Part shown: positions 49,080 to 59,593 of the stretch, one piece after another
How the letters are laid out: each line of letters opens with the position of its first letter
Numbering within the stretch: position 1 is the first letter of the stretch
Assembly (NCBI GenBank): GCA_018380885.1
Contig: JAGZSY010000029.1
Span: 1-62,859 of the forward strand
DNA length: 62,859 nucleotides
Reading direction: 5' to 3'
Source of the DNA: Enterocloster asparagiformis
GTDB lineage: Bacteria > Bacillota > Clostridia > Lachnospirales > Lachnospiraceae
The notes under the pieces: generated by a model
What the model saw: only the letters and a program-made list of their open reading frames with translations
Told to the model about the DNA's origin: nothing
Databases searched by the model: none
Position numbers and translations under genes: made by a program

Positions 49080-49808
49080 CTATTTATGAAAATGTACCGT
49101 AAAGTTGCATTTGTCCCCCCGCGTATAGGACTTGGAATACTCGATCACGCGGTTGTGATCGTCATACGTGGTACAGCCAAACAGGAACACCGTCTGATCC
49201 TTGTTGATGTTGATCAGCCGGGCGTCCGACTGGGTCAGCTGAACCAAATCCAGCGTCTGCCAGGCCCGCACGGGGTTGATGCCGTAGAACTTATATATCT
49301 CGTACATGCTGAACACGGACAGGTCGATGCCCTCCATCTTGGGCACAAGATTGTAGGGGATATAAATCTCCTCTATGGCGATGGGCTCCTCGTCCGCATA
49401 GTCCAGCCGCCTGATATAATACAGCATATCCTCAGGGTCGATTCCAAAAATCGCCGCGTACTTCTCTCCGGCCTTGCGCTGGCCCTTCAGCAGTGTTTTC
49501 CTCCAGGTCTCCACATTCTTGGCATTCATGGTCTGTGTAAACCCGCCCAGCACCTCTAAATCGCGCTCGATCTGCGCCACAACGTACACGCCCTTGCCCT
49601 GCACGCGCTTCAACAGCCCCTCGTTCACCAGCGCGTCGATGGCGCTGCGGACGGTCAGGCGGTTGATGCCGTAGGTGCTGGCCAATACGTTCTCCGAGGG
49701 GATCGCCGTTCCGGGCGCATACTCCCCGTCCTCAATTTTTGAGCGCACGACCTCCCTGAGCTGCAGATAGATCGGTGCATTATAGGAAACCTCTGCTTGT
49801 TTTGACAA
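49080..49808 (-). CDS. frlR: GntR-family regulator with UTRA domain (FrlR-like)
   Basis: A 242-residue HutC-subfamily regulator: winged helix (IPSENVLASTYGINRLTVRSAIDALVNEG) and a C-terminal UTRA ligand domain (YYIRRLDYADEEPIAIEEIYIP). The start is TTG with AAAGGAGG eight bases before, an unusual but well-supported initiator. It sits between frlB and frlD and probably senses a phosphorylated Amadori intermediate. Confidence 0.82.
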   Translation of the reverse strand: MSKQAEVSYNAPIYLQLREVVRSKIEDGEYAPGTAIPSENVLASTYGINRLTVRSAIDALVNEGLLKRVQGKGVYVVAQIERDLEVLGGFTQTMNAKNVETWRKTLLKGQRKAGEKYAAIFGIDPEDMLYYIRRLDYADEEPIAIEEIYIPYNLVPKMEGIDLSVFSMYEIYKFYGINPVRAWQTLDLVQLTQSDARLININKDQTVFLFGCTTYDDHNRVIEYSKSYTRGDKCNFTVHFHK

Positions 49809-49830
49809 CGCAATAACCTCCTTTACGCTT

Positions 49831-50616
49831 TTACCAGGCGCCGTTGTACTCCAATGTCACGCTGGAATTGGCCGCGCCCATTTCCATACACGCTTCCACC
49901 TCTTTTTCTTCCAGGACTCCCTTTAAGAACCCGGCGATAAAGCTGTCCCCGGCTCCCATGGTGTCCACCACATTGCAGGGGATGATGCCGAAGGTGGTGA
50001 ATTTCTCCCCGTCGTATACAATACTGCCCTTCTCGCCCAGGGTGGTGATCACCAGCTTGGGACCCCTGGCCTTGATCTGTTTCATGGTCTCGCGCAGCTC
50101 CGGGGTATCCCCGTCGTCCGTGGCAAAGAACAGGTAATCCACGGAGGGGATGGCGGTGACTGCCGCCGGATCCTCGGGGCGGGTGGCTGCGTCAAAGGCA
50201 ATCTTCACGCCTCTGGCCTTGATTTTCGCCAGGTCGTCGTGGACATTTCCCCAAAGGCCGGTCACCACCATATCATGGCTGCAAAGGAAATCGATCTCCT
50301 CGTCGGTGAGCTTAAAGTCCGCCAGAACGCCTTCCTCGTACTCGCCGAACACGCGCTCTCCGTCCACCAGCTCCACGTGGGTGATCGCCGTGCTGCCTTC
50401 CATAAAGCGGATATGGGAAACGTCGACGCCCTTCTCCGCAATTTTTTCTTTCATCAATTTTCCGTACTGGTCTGTTCCGACCACTCCCGTGTAAGAGGAC
50501 TCGCCTCCCAGCCGCACAAAGTAAACGGCCACGTTGACGGGATTTCCGCCGGGATATGCTTTTCCGATATTTTCGTATACGTCCATACAGTTATCGCCAA
50601 CTGCAGCTAACTTCAT
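49831..50616 (-). CDS. frlD: Fructoselysine 6-kinase (PfkB family)
   Basis: A 261-residue sugar kinase resembling E. coli FrlD from end to end: IGDNC-like VGDNCMDVYENIGKAYPGGNPVNVAVY at the start, RVFGEYEEGVLADF in the middle, catalytic DTMGAGDSFIAGFL (Asp of GAGD) and the same terminal YNGAW. It phosphorylates the 6-position of the sugar moiety to give the FrlB substrate. Confidence 0.88.
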   Translation of the reverse strand: MKLAAVGDNCMDVYENIGKAYPGGNPVNVAVYFVRLGGESSYTGVVGTDQYGKLMKEKIAEKGVDVSHIRFMEGSTAITHVELVDGERVFGEYEEGVLADFKLTDEEIDFLCSHDMVVTGLWGNVHDDLAKIKARGVKIAFDAATRPEDPAAVTAIPSVDYLFFATDDGDTPELRETMKQIKARGPKLVITTLGEKGSIVYDGEKFTTFGIIPCNVVDTMGAGDSFIAGFLKGVLEEKEVEACMEMGAANSSVTLEYNGAW

Positions 50617-50663
50617 TTTAATACCTCCCTAATTCCGCCCTGCACTAGACGCGGCGAGGTTTC

Positions 50664-51386
50664 CTAACGCCTCGTCAGTTCGCTGGCAAAGCAGATGTAC
50701 TCCGAACGGGTAATCTCCTTAAAATACTCGAACACAACATCCTGCTCATCCATGGTCACGCCGGACTGGTAGATCACAGGGGCGCCCTCCTCCATTTCCA
50801 GATAACCGGCTTCCTGGGCGTCGCAGTAGGTGATGCTCAGTTTTTCCTGGCCGCCTGAGACCTCCACGCCGTAATGCTCCTTCAGCAGTCCGTAAAGGGA
50901 GCTGTTCTCGAAATCCAGCTCTTCGATCCCGGCAAAGCGCTCCGCATCCAGGTAGGCGGTGGAGATCATCACCGGAATCTGATCCAGGTAGCGGACGCGC
51001 ACCAGGTGGAACAGCTTGTGCCCCAGCGGGAGCTTCATCTTCCGCCCGATGTTTTTCGGCGTCTCGCAGAAATCCATATGGACCACTTTGGTGGTGATCT
51101 CCCGCCCGGACCGCTTCACGGTCTGGTAAAAGCCGTCCGCATCCTGGAGGTTGCGCACCAGCTTTTGACCGGAAACGTAAGTGCCCGAACCGTTTTTATT
51201 GTAAATTTTCCCCTCGAGAATCAGCTGTTTGATGGCGCTTCTCAAGGTGGAACGGTTGAAATCCCACATGTCGCACATGCTCCGCTCCGACGGAAGCCTG
51301 TCACCCGGTTTTAAATGGTTGTGAATGATATAATTTTCAATTTTTTCAATAGCCTCGTCCCGAGGCTTCTGGTGCTCTATATTCAT
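50664..51386 (-). CDS. Second GntR/UTRA regulator
   Basis: A 240-residue HutC-type regulator, started at the ATG nine bases after AAAGGA. Winged helix: LPSERSMCDMWDFNRSTLRSAIKQL. The UTRA domain has LFHLVRVRYLDQIPVMISTAYLD. It is only distantly like the other GntR protein in this operon, so the two probably answer to different ligands. Confidence 0.82.
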   Translation of the reverse strand: MNIEHQKPRDEAIEKIENYIIHNHLKPGDRLPSERSMCDMWDFNRSTLRSAIKQLILEGKIYNKNGSGTYVSGQKLVRNLQDADGFYQTVKRSGREITTKVVHMDFCETPKNIGRKMKLPLGHKLFHLVRVRYLDQIPVMISTAYLDAERFAGIEELDFENSSLYGLLKEHYGVEVSGGQEKLSITYCDAQEAGYLEMEEGAPVIYQSGVTMDEQDVVFEYFKEITRSEYICFASELTRR

Positions 51387-51499
51387 GGCAGACATTCCTT
51401 TTTAAAGTCGAATTTTGTAATACTACATCGTTAAACGTATTCATATAACTCAATCTTAGAACATCTGCCACGAAGTGTCAACCTTGCCGTTGTGAAAAG

Positions 51500-52888
<1,389 letters not shown>

Positions 52889-52950
52889 TTAGGAACCTTA
52901 ACCATATCACACCGCGCTTATGCGCGTATGCTTCGTTGTTTTGCGGGCCG

Positions 52951-53379
52951 TCATTCGCCCATGATCTGCACCATCACGGTCCGCTTGGCCGGACCGTCGA
53001 ATTCGCAGAAGTATACTTCCTGTGCACCGCCCCGCTCCAGTTCGCCGCCGCTCACCACCAGGTGGCAGTGGTTTCCGGTCATCAGGGACTTGAGATGTCC
53101 CGTGGGATTACCCGCCGTGGAGCCGTAATCCCGCAGCATGCGCGCGTGGGCGTAGGGCCAGTCCTCAGGCGCCAGCCGTGAAAGAAATTCCGACATGTCG
53201 CTCTCCAGGCATTCCAGCGATTCGTTCACCGTGACGCCGGTTGTGGTGTGGCGGCTGATCACGTTGATGATGCCGTTCTGCACGCCGCTCTCGGCTAACA
53301 ACCGCTCGATCTCATCCGTGATCCGAATCCACTGGTTGTACTGGGTTGTCAGCACCGTAATCTCTTTTAAAATCACCAT
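52951..53379 (-). CDS. YjbQ/UPF0047 family protein
   Basis: A 142-residue protein with the family core SRHTTTGVTVNES, TAGNPTGHLKSLMTG and NHCHLVVSGGELERGGAQEVYFCEFDGP. Members show weak thiamine-phosphate-synthase-like activity in E. coli and are otherwise uncharacterised. GGGAGGTGATTCGCA precedes the ATG. Its place inside an Amadori operon is unusual. Confidence 0.85.
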   Translation of the reverse strand: MVILKEITVLTTQYNQWIRITDEIERLLAESGVQNGIINVISRHTTTGVTVNESLECLESDMSEFLSRLAPEDWPYAHARMLRDYGSTAGNPTGHLKSLMTGNHCHLVVSGGELERGGAQEVYFCEFDGPAKRTVMVQIMGE

Positions 53380-53393
53380 TGCGAATCACCTCC

Positions 53394-54242
53394 CTACAGC
53401 CCGCCCAGGAACTCGACGGCGTTTTCGCCCTTGATCAGTTCCAGGGTGCTCTCTCTGAATCCCAGCTTGCCGATGGCGTCCGCCATGCGAATCTGCTCAA
53501 ACCGCGGATTGTTGCTGCCGAACATCACCTGATGCCGCAGGCTGCGGTCGATCCAGGTGGCGGGCAGGTCGTGGTTGAACACCCGCTTGTAGAACTCCCA
53601 GGCGTTGTCAAAGTAGAGGATGCCGGTGTCCGCGTACACATTGGGGTACTTGAGCATCAGCATCGCCGTCTCCTGCACCCAGGGCCAGCCGAAATGGGCC
53701 AGGCAGATTTTGAGGTTCGGCCGCGCGGCGGCCAGCTCCTCAAACTCCGTGGGTCTGGAATACTTGGTCAGCGTGTTGGGCTCCCAGGAAAGTCCGCTGT
53801 GGAAAATAATAGGCTTCCTGTAGGACTCGCAGACGTCGTAGACAGGGTTCAGCCGCTGGTCCGCGGGGTAAAAATGCTGTCTGGAGGGGTGCAGCTTCAG
53901 CCCCTTTAAGCCCAGGTCGCCAAAGGCATATTCCAGCTTCTCCGCCGCGTCGGGCAGGAACGGGTCAACGCTGGCAAATCCGATAAATTTGTCCGGGGCC
54001 AGATCCACGAGGGTTTTTACCTCCTCGTTGGTCACCACCGGCCTGCCCAGCTCCGTGGTGTAATCCTCGGGCAGCAGGCAGAGCCTGTCAAGTCCGGCGC
54101 AGCGCATCTGGTTGAAAATATGTTCCAGCGGCGCGGTGCCGTTTTTGTGGATATCCAGGGCGCTGTGCCGCATCTCCTCCACCGCTTCGTCCCCGTTTAT
54201 GGGATCATAAAAGGCCGGATGCACGTGAATATCAATAAACAT
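53394..54242 (-). CDS. Amidohydrolase-2-type TIM-barrel hydrolase/decarboxylase
   Basis: A 282-residue protein; GGGAG seven bases before ATG sets the start. N-terminal metal pair FIDIHVHP, LKLHPSRQHFYP, IIFHSGLSW and LAHFGWPW give the His ligands of the amidohydro_2 family, with MFGSNNPR near the end. The family covers decarboxylases and lactonases; the substrate is not predictable. It lies between the FrlC and YjbQ genes. Confidence 0.8.
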   Translation of the reverse strand: MFIDIHVHPAFYDPINGDEAVEEMRHSALDIHKNGTAPLEHIFNQMRCAGLDRLCLLPEDYTTELGRPVVTNEEVKTLVDLAPDKFIGFASVDPFLPDAAEKLEYAFGDLGLKGLKLHPSRQHFYPADQRLNPVYDVCESYRKPIIFHSGLSWEPNTLTKYSRPTEFEELAAARPNLKICLAHFGWPWVQETAMLMLKYPNVYADTGILYFDNAWEFYKRVFNHDLPATWIDRSLRHQVMFGSNNPRFEQIRMADAIGKLGFRESTLELIKGENAVEFLGGL

Positions 54243-54282
54243 CGTATGTCTCCCTTCCAAGCTGTTCTGTCATTGTATCAAA

Positions 54283-55113
54283 CTAAAATCCCGCCTCTTT
54301 CATGTACTCTCTGGCTCTGTCGATGGCTCTTCTGGCGTACAGGCGCGGCTCATTGATATAGCCGGTCACCAGCTCCAGGGTCGCGGTCCGCTCATAGCCG
54401 GCTTCCTTTAACTCCTTAAACAGCTCCGGCAGCGGAATGGAGCCCTCGCCCGGAACGATGTGGCTGTCCGTGCCCTGATCGCCGTCGATGATGTGCATAT
54501 GGTACATCTTGTCGCCCAGCTTGCTGAGATAGGCCATGATGCTCTCGTGCTGTACAAAGGGAGGAACGATATCGCACATGCCCACCACATAGGGGGAATC
54601 CACGCGCTTAAACAGCTCCACCGCGTCGTTGGCGCTCTTGAAAGCGTTGCTCTCATAGGGAGTCAGCGTCTCCACCACCAGCTTCACGCCCACCTTCTCG
54701 GCGTGGTCGCCCAGCTCCCGGACAGTGTTAACCATGCGGGACCAAATCTCCTCGTAGGTTGTCTCATAGCCCGCGTGGGCCGGGGAAATCAGCATATAAT
54801 CTGATCCCAGCTCCTTGGCCATATCCAGGCTGAGCTTTAAGTATTCCACCGCGTCCCTTCTCTGCAGCTCGCTGCCGATCATGAAGTTGTACGGATAACC
54901 GTTGTGCTCCGGCGTGTATCCCAGAACCGGCATCTCGTACTTGTCGATCAGGCGCTTCACATCGTCCAGCTCTCCCGCCTTCAAGTCGGGCGCGTAGGCG
55001 TGCGGTCTGCCTCCCCAGAGCTCAATAAAATCGTAGCCGAAACGCTTGGCGTCCTGGAAGCAGTGTTCCAGCGGGTTGCGCTGATAGCCGGATGTAAACA
55101 TACCAAGTTTCAT
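54283..55113 (-). CDS. frlC: FrlC-type epimerase (fructoselysine/psicoselysine 3-epimerase)
   Basis: A 276-residue barrel matching E. coli FrlC by eye throughout: MKLGMFTSGYQRNPLEHCF, ELWGGRPHAYAPDLKAGE, GYTPEHNGYPYNFMIG, ETLTPYESNAF, HIIDGDQGTDSHIVPGEG and TLELVTGYINEPRLYARRA. It lets cells enter the pathway from psicoselysine. This is the better FrlC match of the two barrels in the operon. Confidence 0.88.
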   Translation of the reverse strand: MKLGMFTSGYQRNPLEHCFQDAKRFGYDFIELWGGRPHAYAPDLKAGELDDVKRLIDKYEMPVLGYTPEHNGYPYNFMIGSELQRRDAVEYLKLSLDMAKELGSDYMLISPAHAGYETTYEEIWSRMVNTVRELGDHAEKVGVKLVVETLTPYESNAFKSANDAVELFKRVDSPYVVGMCDIVPPFVQHESIMAYLSKLGDKMYHMHIIDGDQGTDSHIVPGEGSIPLPELFKELKEAGYERTATLELVTGYINEPRLYARRAIDRAREYMKEAGF

Positions 55114-55129
55114 AATAAATTACCCCCTT

Positions 55130-55750
55130 TTATTCATTCTCTTTTATCATTGCTGCAATCGCCCTTCCAAGGGCGTTGTGCGCGTTCGCGGTCAGATGGA
55201 TTCCGTCCTCTCCGACCTCCCTGGTCACGGTTTTTGCGTCCAGGAACATACAGTCCCAGTTGCGGGCCAGCTCCCGGTACACATCCCCCAAAGCCTCGCT
55301 CTTCTCCGCGGACTCCCGGTCAAACATAGGGTCGTCCTCCGGATGAATGGGGACCGGCGCCACCAGTAATATCTTCGCGCCGGACCCGCGGATTTTAAGA
55401 ATATGCTGCGCCTTGATGATCAGCTCCTCCATCCCGTACCCGATCTCCTTTGCGTTCACATGGAAATGGGTCTTGGTGTCGTTGGTGCCCAGCATGATGA
55501 CCATGAGCTCCACCGGAAGCTGCGAGAGGATAAAGGGAAGCAGATGCTCGATTCCGCACCGCTCCGGCTCCATCCTGTCGGAGAATACGGTTGTGCGGCC
55601 CACCAGGCCTTCCTCCACCACCCGGTAATCTTCGCCCAGCTCTCGTTCCAGAACCCCGGTAAAGCGCTCATCCTCATCGTAGCGCTCCCCGGTCACCGGC
55701 TTGTATCCCCAGGTGTTGGAATCTCCGTAGCAAAGAATCCGTTTCTTCAT
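55130..55750 (-). CDS. SGNH/GDSL-family hydrolase
   Basis: A 206-residue esterase-type hydrolase. Blocks: GDSNTWGYKP (nucleophile Ser), GRTTVF, MLGTNDTK and DGIHLTANAHNALG (catalytic Asp-His). GGAGG nine bases before ATG. It has no signal peptide, so it works inside the cell, possibly removing an ester/acyl group from an imported Amadori compound. Confidence 0.85.
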   Translation of the reverse strand: MKKRILCYGDSNTWGYKPVTGERYDEDERFTGVLERELGEDYRVVEEGLVGRTTVFSDRMEPERCGIEHLLPFILSQLPVELMVIMLGTNDTKTHFHVNAKEIGYGMEELIIKAQHILKIRGSGAKILLVAPVPIHPEDDPMFDRESAEKSEALGDVYRELARNWDCMFLDAKTVTREVGEDGIHLTANAHNALGRAIAAMIKENE

Positions 55751-55754
55751 ATAA

Positions 55755-56549
55755 TTAGTCCTCCCAGGGATTAAAGGTGCTGACAACCCGGGCTGACACC
55801 CTCGCCCCGGTGTCCAGGCATTTCTCAATGTCCGATCCCATCAGGATCTCGTACAGAAAGCCAGCGATAAAGCTGTCCCCAGCGCCCACGGTGTTCACCA
55901 GCTTGGCCGGGTAGATGCCGCCCTCGTAATACCGGTTGCCGTCGTAGGCCAGGCTTCCCTTGTCCCCGAAGGTCGCCACCGCGATCTTCATTCCGCGGTC
56001 CACCTTGTCCTTCAGATAACCCTCGATAAAGGAATCGCGTTCTTTGTGGTAAGAATAAAATCCGTAATCCACGTAAGGCAGCGTTTTTTCCACCAGCTCG
56101 TGGTCCAGGCGGTCCGCATAGTCAAAGCTGATCTTCGTCCCGGACAGCGCTTTGATCTTCGGCAGGGTGTCCTCCGCCTTCCCCCACAGCGCGGTATGTA
56201 CCAGATCGTGCTCCGCGGCAAAGCGCACGTCCTCATCGTCAAACACGATGTTCTCCAGCACGCCCTCCACATAGTCGCCGTGCACCCGGTCCAAACCGTC
56301 CATATCCATGTATGTGATGGCTGTGGCTCCGTCCCCCACCTTAAAGTGGCTCAAGTCCACGCCTTCCTTCTTCAGAGTCTCCACCATCCAGGCGCCGTTC
56401 TCATCCGACCCGGTGGTGCTGATCACGGAAACCGGTATCCCCAGTTTCTGAATATTGACGCCGGTATCCACCACATTGCCGGTGGGATACTTTTTGCCGA
56501 TCCGCTCGTATACGTCAATGCAGTTATCCCCTATTGCCGCAACTTTCAT
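55755..56549 (-). CDS. FrlD-like PfkB kinase (second copy, operon-leading)
   Basis: A 264-residue kinase like the FrlD at 49831-50616 (IGDNCIDVYERIGKKYPTGNVVD against VGDNCMDVYENIGKAYPGGNPVN; TVGAGDSFIAGFL) but lacking the YNGAW end and with altered middle loops. GGAGG precedes the ATG. The first gene after the promoter. The duplicate kinase, barrel and regulator suggest two substrate sets served by one operon. Confidence 0.85.
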   Translation of the reverse strand: MKVAAIGDNCIDVYERIGKKYPTGNVVDTGVNIQKLGIPVSVISTTGSDENGAWMVETLKKEGVDLSHFKVGDGATAITYMDMDGLDRVHGDYVEGVLENIVFDDEDVRFAAEHDLVHTALWGKAEDTLPKIKALSGTKISFDYADRLDHELVEKTLPYVDYGFYSYHKERDSFIEGYLKDKVDRGMKIAVATFGDKGSLAYDGNRYYEGGIYPAKLVNTVGAGDSFIAGFLYEILMGSDIEKCLDTGARVSARVVSTFNPWED

Positions 56550-56587
56550 CGTTCTCCTCCTCAATCTATATATGTTATTCTGTTTTT

Positions 56588-56628
56588 TATACCACTTGAA
56601 GTATATCAGATTCGTTTGCTTGTGTCAA
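56588..56628 (-). promoter_or_regulatory. frl operon promoter with a likely operator
   Basis: Minus strand: -35 TTGACA (56628-56623), 17-bp spacer, -10 TATACT (56605-56600), about 50 bases before the first gene. A partial palindrome TATAC-TTCAAGTG-GTATA (56588-56605) overlaps the -10 and start site, the sort of GT-n-AC site bound by GntR/HutC proteins. Confidence 0.75.
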
Positions 56629-56741
56629 TTTATTATTTTTGACATAATTAAATTTTATTTATATGCATATTGCACATAGTTTTTTCCATATTTTCACACC
56701 GTTGCGGTTTTTGATAAATAGGACTCCAAATATTTTATACC

Positions 56742-56798
56742 AAAAAAGGCCACGGCCGGAAAGCGGCGGAATCCCGTTCCGCTCTTCCGGCTGTGGCC
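56742..56798 (-). terminator. Terminator of the HAD hydrolase gene
   Basis: Perfect-but-one stem GGCCACGGCCGGAA/TTCCGGCTGTGGCC with six T residues on the minus strand (56747-56742), 16 bases past the HAD stop. Confidence 0.88.
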
Positions 56799-56813
56799 CC
56801 CGACGACCGACGC

Positions 56814-57635
56814 CTATGGTTCGTTCTTAACGCACAGCCCCAAGGCCCTGCCCAGAACCAGCTCATTGATCATATCCGCGGCAGCCCCGGCCTCATTATC
56901 CCGTACCGTCACGTAATCCGCCCGGGACTTCACGCACTCCCTGGCATTGCCCACCGCAACGCCGATTCCGGACTGCACGATCATCTCCAGATCGTTGTCG
57001 TAGTCCCCGATGGCGATCACGTCCTCGCGCTTAATGCCGATCAGGCGCAGCAGCTCCTTAAGCCCTTTCCACTTATTGACGTCAGTGTTCATGACGTCCA
57101 CGCAGCACGGCTCGGAGATCACGGCCCGCAGCCCGAAGCCCTGCTCCGAAATGCCGGCGCACACCGGCGCGGCCTCGCCCAGTATGGTCATCCCCTCCAC
57201 CCGGTCCGTTGGAACCTGGGACACTTCGTCAAAGTAATGGGGCCTGCAGCCGATGGAATCCATATAGCGGGCAAGTCGATCGCTGTACATACTGGCGTAG
57301 CACTCACGGCCGCAGATCACGTACACCTGAATCTCCCGCTCCTGGCAGAACCGGATCAGCCGCTCCACCTCGTCACGGTTTAACACCTCGTTCTCCAGCA
57401 CGGCCCCGTCGCTCCCGCGCACCAGCTTCGCACCGTTATTTAATATAAGATAGTCCACAAAATCATACCCGCAGTCCAGGGGAGCCATATCCGTATCCGC
57501 CCGCCCCGTCACAAAGGCGACCATATGGCCCGCGGCCCTGGCTGCCGCAATCGCATCCTTCACGCCCGGGGCCAGCCTGCCCTCCGAATCCACCGACGTT
57601 CCATCCAAATCCATCGCAATCAATTTCCGTTCCAT
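56814..57635 (-). CDS. Cof-type HAD-family hydrolase
   Basis: A 273-residue HAD phosphatase with a C2B cap: motif I AMDLDGTSVDS (nucleophile D in DLDGT), motif II FVTGR, and motif IV IAIGDYDNDLEMI. Usual Cof length. It probably removes phosphate from a sugar phosphate or cofactor. Own promoter; not part of the frl operon. Confidence 0.88.
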   Translation of the reverse strand: MERKLIAMDLDGTSVDSEGRLAPGVKDAIAAARAAGHMVAFVTGRADTDMAPLDCGYDFVDYLILNNGAKLVRGSDGAVLENEVLNRDEVERLIRFCQEREIQVYVICGRECYASMYSDRLARYMDSIGCRPHYFDEVSQVPTDRVEGMTILGEAAPVCAGISEQGFGLRAVISEPCCVDVMNTDVNKWKGLKELLRLIGIKREDVIAIGDYDNDLEMIVQSGIGVAVGNARECVKSRADYVTVRDNEAGAAADMINELVLGRALGLCVKNEP

Positions 57636-57726
57636 TTCAAAATCTCCTCATCCCTGTAAGCCGTCACCCGGAAGCTTCAGATAATTCCAAAATTATACAT
57701 GTTTGATTATTTTTCGATCCGCTTCG

Positions 57727-57755
57727 AGCATACCATGTTCCCTATTTTTTGTCAA
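57727..57755 (-). promoter_or_regulatory. Promoter of the HAD gene
   Basis: Minus strand: -35 TTGACA (57755-57750), 17-bp spacer, -10 TATGCT (57732-57727). Confidence 0.65.
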
Positions 57756-57866
57756 TTGCCGGCGACTTTTTTCAACCACTTTCTCATATCAAATGCGCAT
57801 ATTGCACAAATATCACGTGTATTTTCGGCCATTTTTACAATTTTTCCGCCAAACGCCTTTTTCCGA

Positions 57867-57895
57867 TTGAATCTATTCCCGGTCTGTGTTATGAT
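57867..57895 (+). promoter_or_regulatory. Promoter of the amidohydrolase-antiporter-kinase group
   Basis: -35 TTGAAT (57867-57872), 17-bp spacer, -10 TATGAT (57890-57895), about 70 bases before the ATG. Confidence 0.65.
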
Positions 57896-57966
57896 TTGCA
57901 CAGAATTGGTATGAAATATGTTTTATCTTATTCATCTCACCTATCTTACTCAAAGGAGGCAATTAC

Positions 57967-59511
57967 ATGCAGAAAGCAGACCTTTTATTACGTTCCAACG
58001 CCGTCTTCGACGGAACCGGCTCGGAGCCGCAGCCCGGTTTCGTGGCGGTCTCCGGCAGCCGCATCCTGGCGGCCGGCTCCGGGGACGGCGCTGAGTACGC
58101 CGGGGAGGGCACGCAAGTCCACGAGCTTGGGGACCGCCTGATCTGTCCCGGCTTTGCGGACGTGCACTGTTTCTTCACTGGCTATCTCCTGACCATCGCA
58201 GGCGCCGATTTGGGCGGCTGCAATACCCAGGAGGAAGCGCTGGCCGCTGCCAAAGACTATCAGAACACCTTAAACCCCGGCGCCACCGTGCTGGCCCGGA
58301 ATGTGAGGGCCGGTTTTGACGGCCTGAGCGAGGAAAAGCTGAACCAGGAATTCGGCGATACCCCGGCAATCCTGTTTATGGAAGGCGGGGAAACCTGTTA
58401 TATGAACAGCGCCGCCAAAGAGACCTACGGCTTCACCCCCGACACCTGCTGGTCCGAGAGCTATTGGAAGCTGCTCAGATATGTGCTGAACGACCGCAGC
58501 TTTTCCGTGCCGGAATTCAAGAAATACCTGGCCATGATGAACTCCCGGGGCATCACCTCGGTAAAGGAGATGGGCTTTGACGATTTCTACGGCTTCACCG
58601 AGGCCCTGGCCGAGCTGGAGAAGGAGCAGGCGCTGACCGCCCGCGTTCACTTTATGAGCCAGCCCGTAGGCGCCCCCATGAATCTGGAATACGGGAAGTC
58701 CATGCGGGACAAATTCCAGGGCGATTTTGTCCGGTTCTCCGGCTACAACCAGATGACCGACGGCTCCATCAGCCAGCTGGAGGGAGAGATGAAGAAACCC
58801 TATCTCTGCGCCGACACCTGCTGCGCCAAGGATATCGACTGGGAAGGCTTAAAGCGCGACGCGCTGGCCGCGGACAAGGAGGGCTTCCGTTTCTCCCTGC
58901 ACGCCCAGGGCGACGGGGCCATCGGCAAGACCGTGGACATTTTTGAACAATGCCAGCGGGACGAGAACGGGAAAATGAAGAACCGCCAGGCCATCACCGA
59001 TCTGGAGTGTTCCGATCCGGCGGACCTGGAGCGCATGGGCCGGCTGGGAATCGTGGCCGAGGTTTACCCGCAGATCATGTCTATCGCGGACCGCGCGGGC
59101 AAGGTGGCTATGATCGAGGAGAAAATCGGCATGGACCGGGGCCGCTTCTACTGGAACCGCCGGAAAATGGCGGACAGCGGCGTGGTGATCTCCTGCGGCA
59201 CCGACCTGCCCCTGCTCTACGACGACATCCCCGAGTCCGTTTACCACACCGTGGGCGGCCTGTTCCCCGAGGGCGGCGAGCCATTTAATAAAGAAAACAC
59301 CCTGACCACCGCCGAGCTGCTGAAGGCCTGGACAAGCAGCGGACAGTACAACTTAGGCTGCGAGAAGGAGCTCGGCACCCTGGAAGCCGGAAAGATGGCG
59401 GATATCGCTGTCCTGGACGGCGATCTGTTCAAGGTCGATCCCGCGGACGCCCGCGGCATGAAGGTATTTATGACCATTGTGAACGGCCGCGTGGTCTATC
59501 CGACAAATTAG
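57967..59511 (+). CDS. Amidohydro_3 (YtcJ-like) amidohydrolase with an altered metal motif
   Basis: A 514-residue amidohydrolase: N-terminal beta domain (NAVFDGTGSEPQPG), PGFADVHCFFTGY where the HxH signature is expected, FSLHAQGDGAIGKTVD, and a C-terminal CGTDLPL followed by LEAGKMADIAVLDGD. At 67-69 the motif reads H-C-F instead of H-x-H, so one metal ligand is missing or supplied elsewhere. AAAGGAGG precedes the ATG. Probably the first gene of a three-gene operon with the antiporter and kinase. Confidence 0.8.
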   Translation: MQKADLLLRSNAVFDGTGSEPQPGFVAVSGSRILAAGSGDGAEYAGEGTQVHELGDRLICPGFADVHCFFTGYLLTIAGADLGGCNTQEEALAAAKDYQNTLNPGATVLARNVRAGFDGLSEEKLNQEFGDTPAILFMEGGETCYMNSAAKETYGFTPDTCWSESYWKLLRYVLNDRSFSVPEFKKYLAMMNSRGITSVKEMGFDDFYGFTEALAELEKEQALTARVHFMSQPVGAPMNLEYGKSMRDKFQGDFVRFSGYNQMTDGSISQLEGEMKKPYLCADTCCAKDIDWEGLKRDALAADKEGFRFSLHAQGDGAIGKTVDIFEQCQRDENGKMKNRQAITDLECSDPADLERMGRLGIVAEVYPQIMSIADRAGKVAMIEEKIGMDRGRFYWNRRKMADSGVVISCGTDLPLLYDDIPESVYHTVGGLFPEGGEPFNKENTLTTAELLKAWTSSGQYNLGCEKELGTLEAGKMADIAVLDGDLFKVDPADARGMKVFMTIVNGRVVYPTN

Positions 59512-59593
59512 CAAAATCAAGACTAAAGAAGCAATGGCCCGCGGGCTGTGCCGGCGGCCCATTGTATTCAATATATAAAAGGAGATTGGAATT

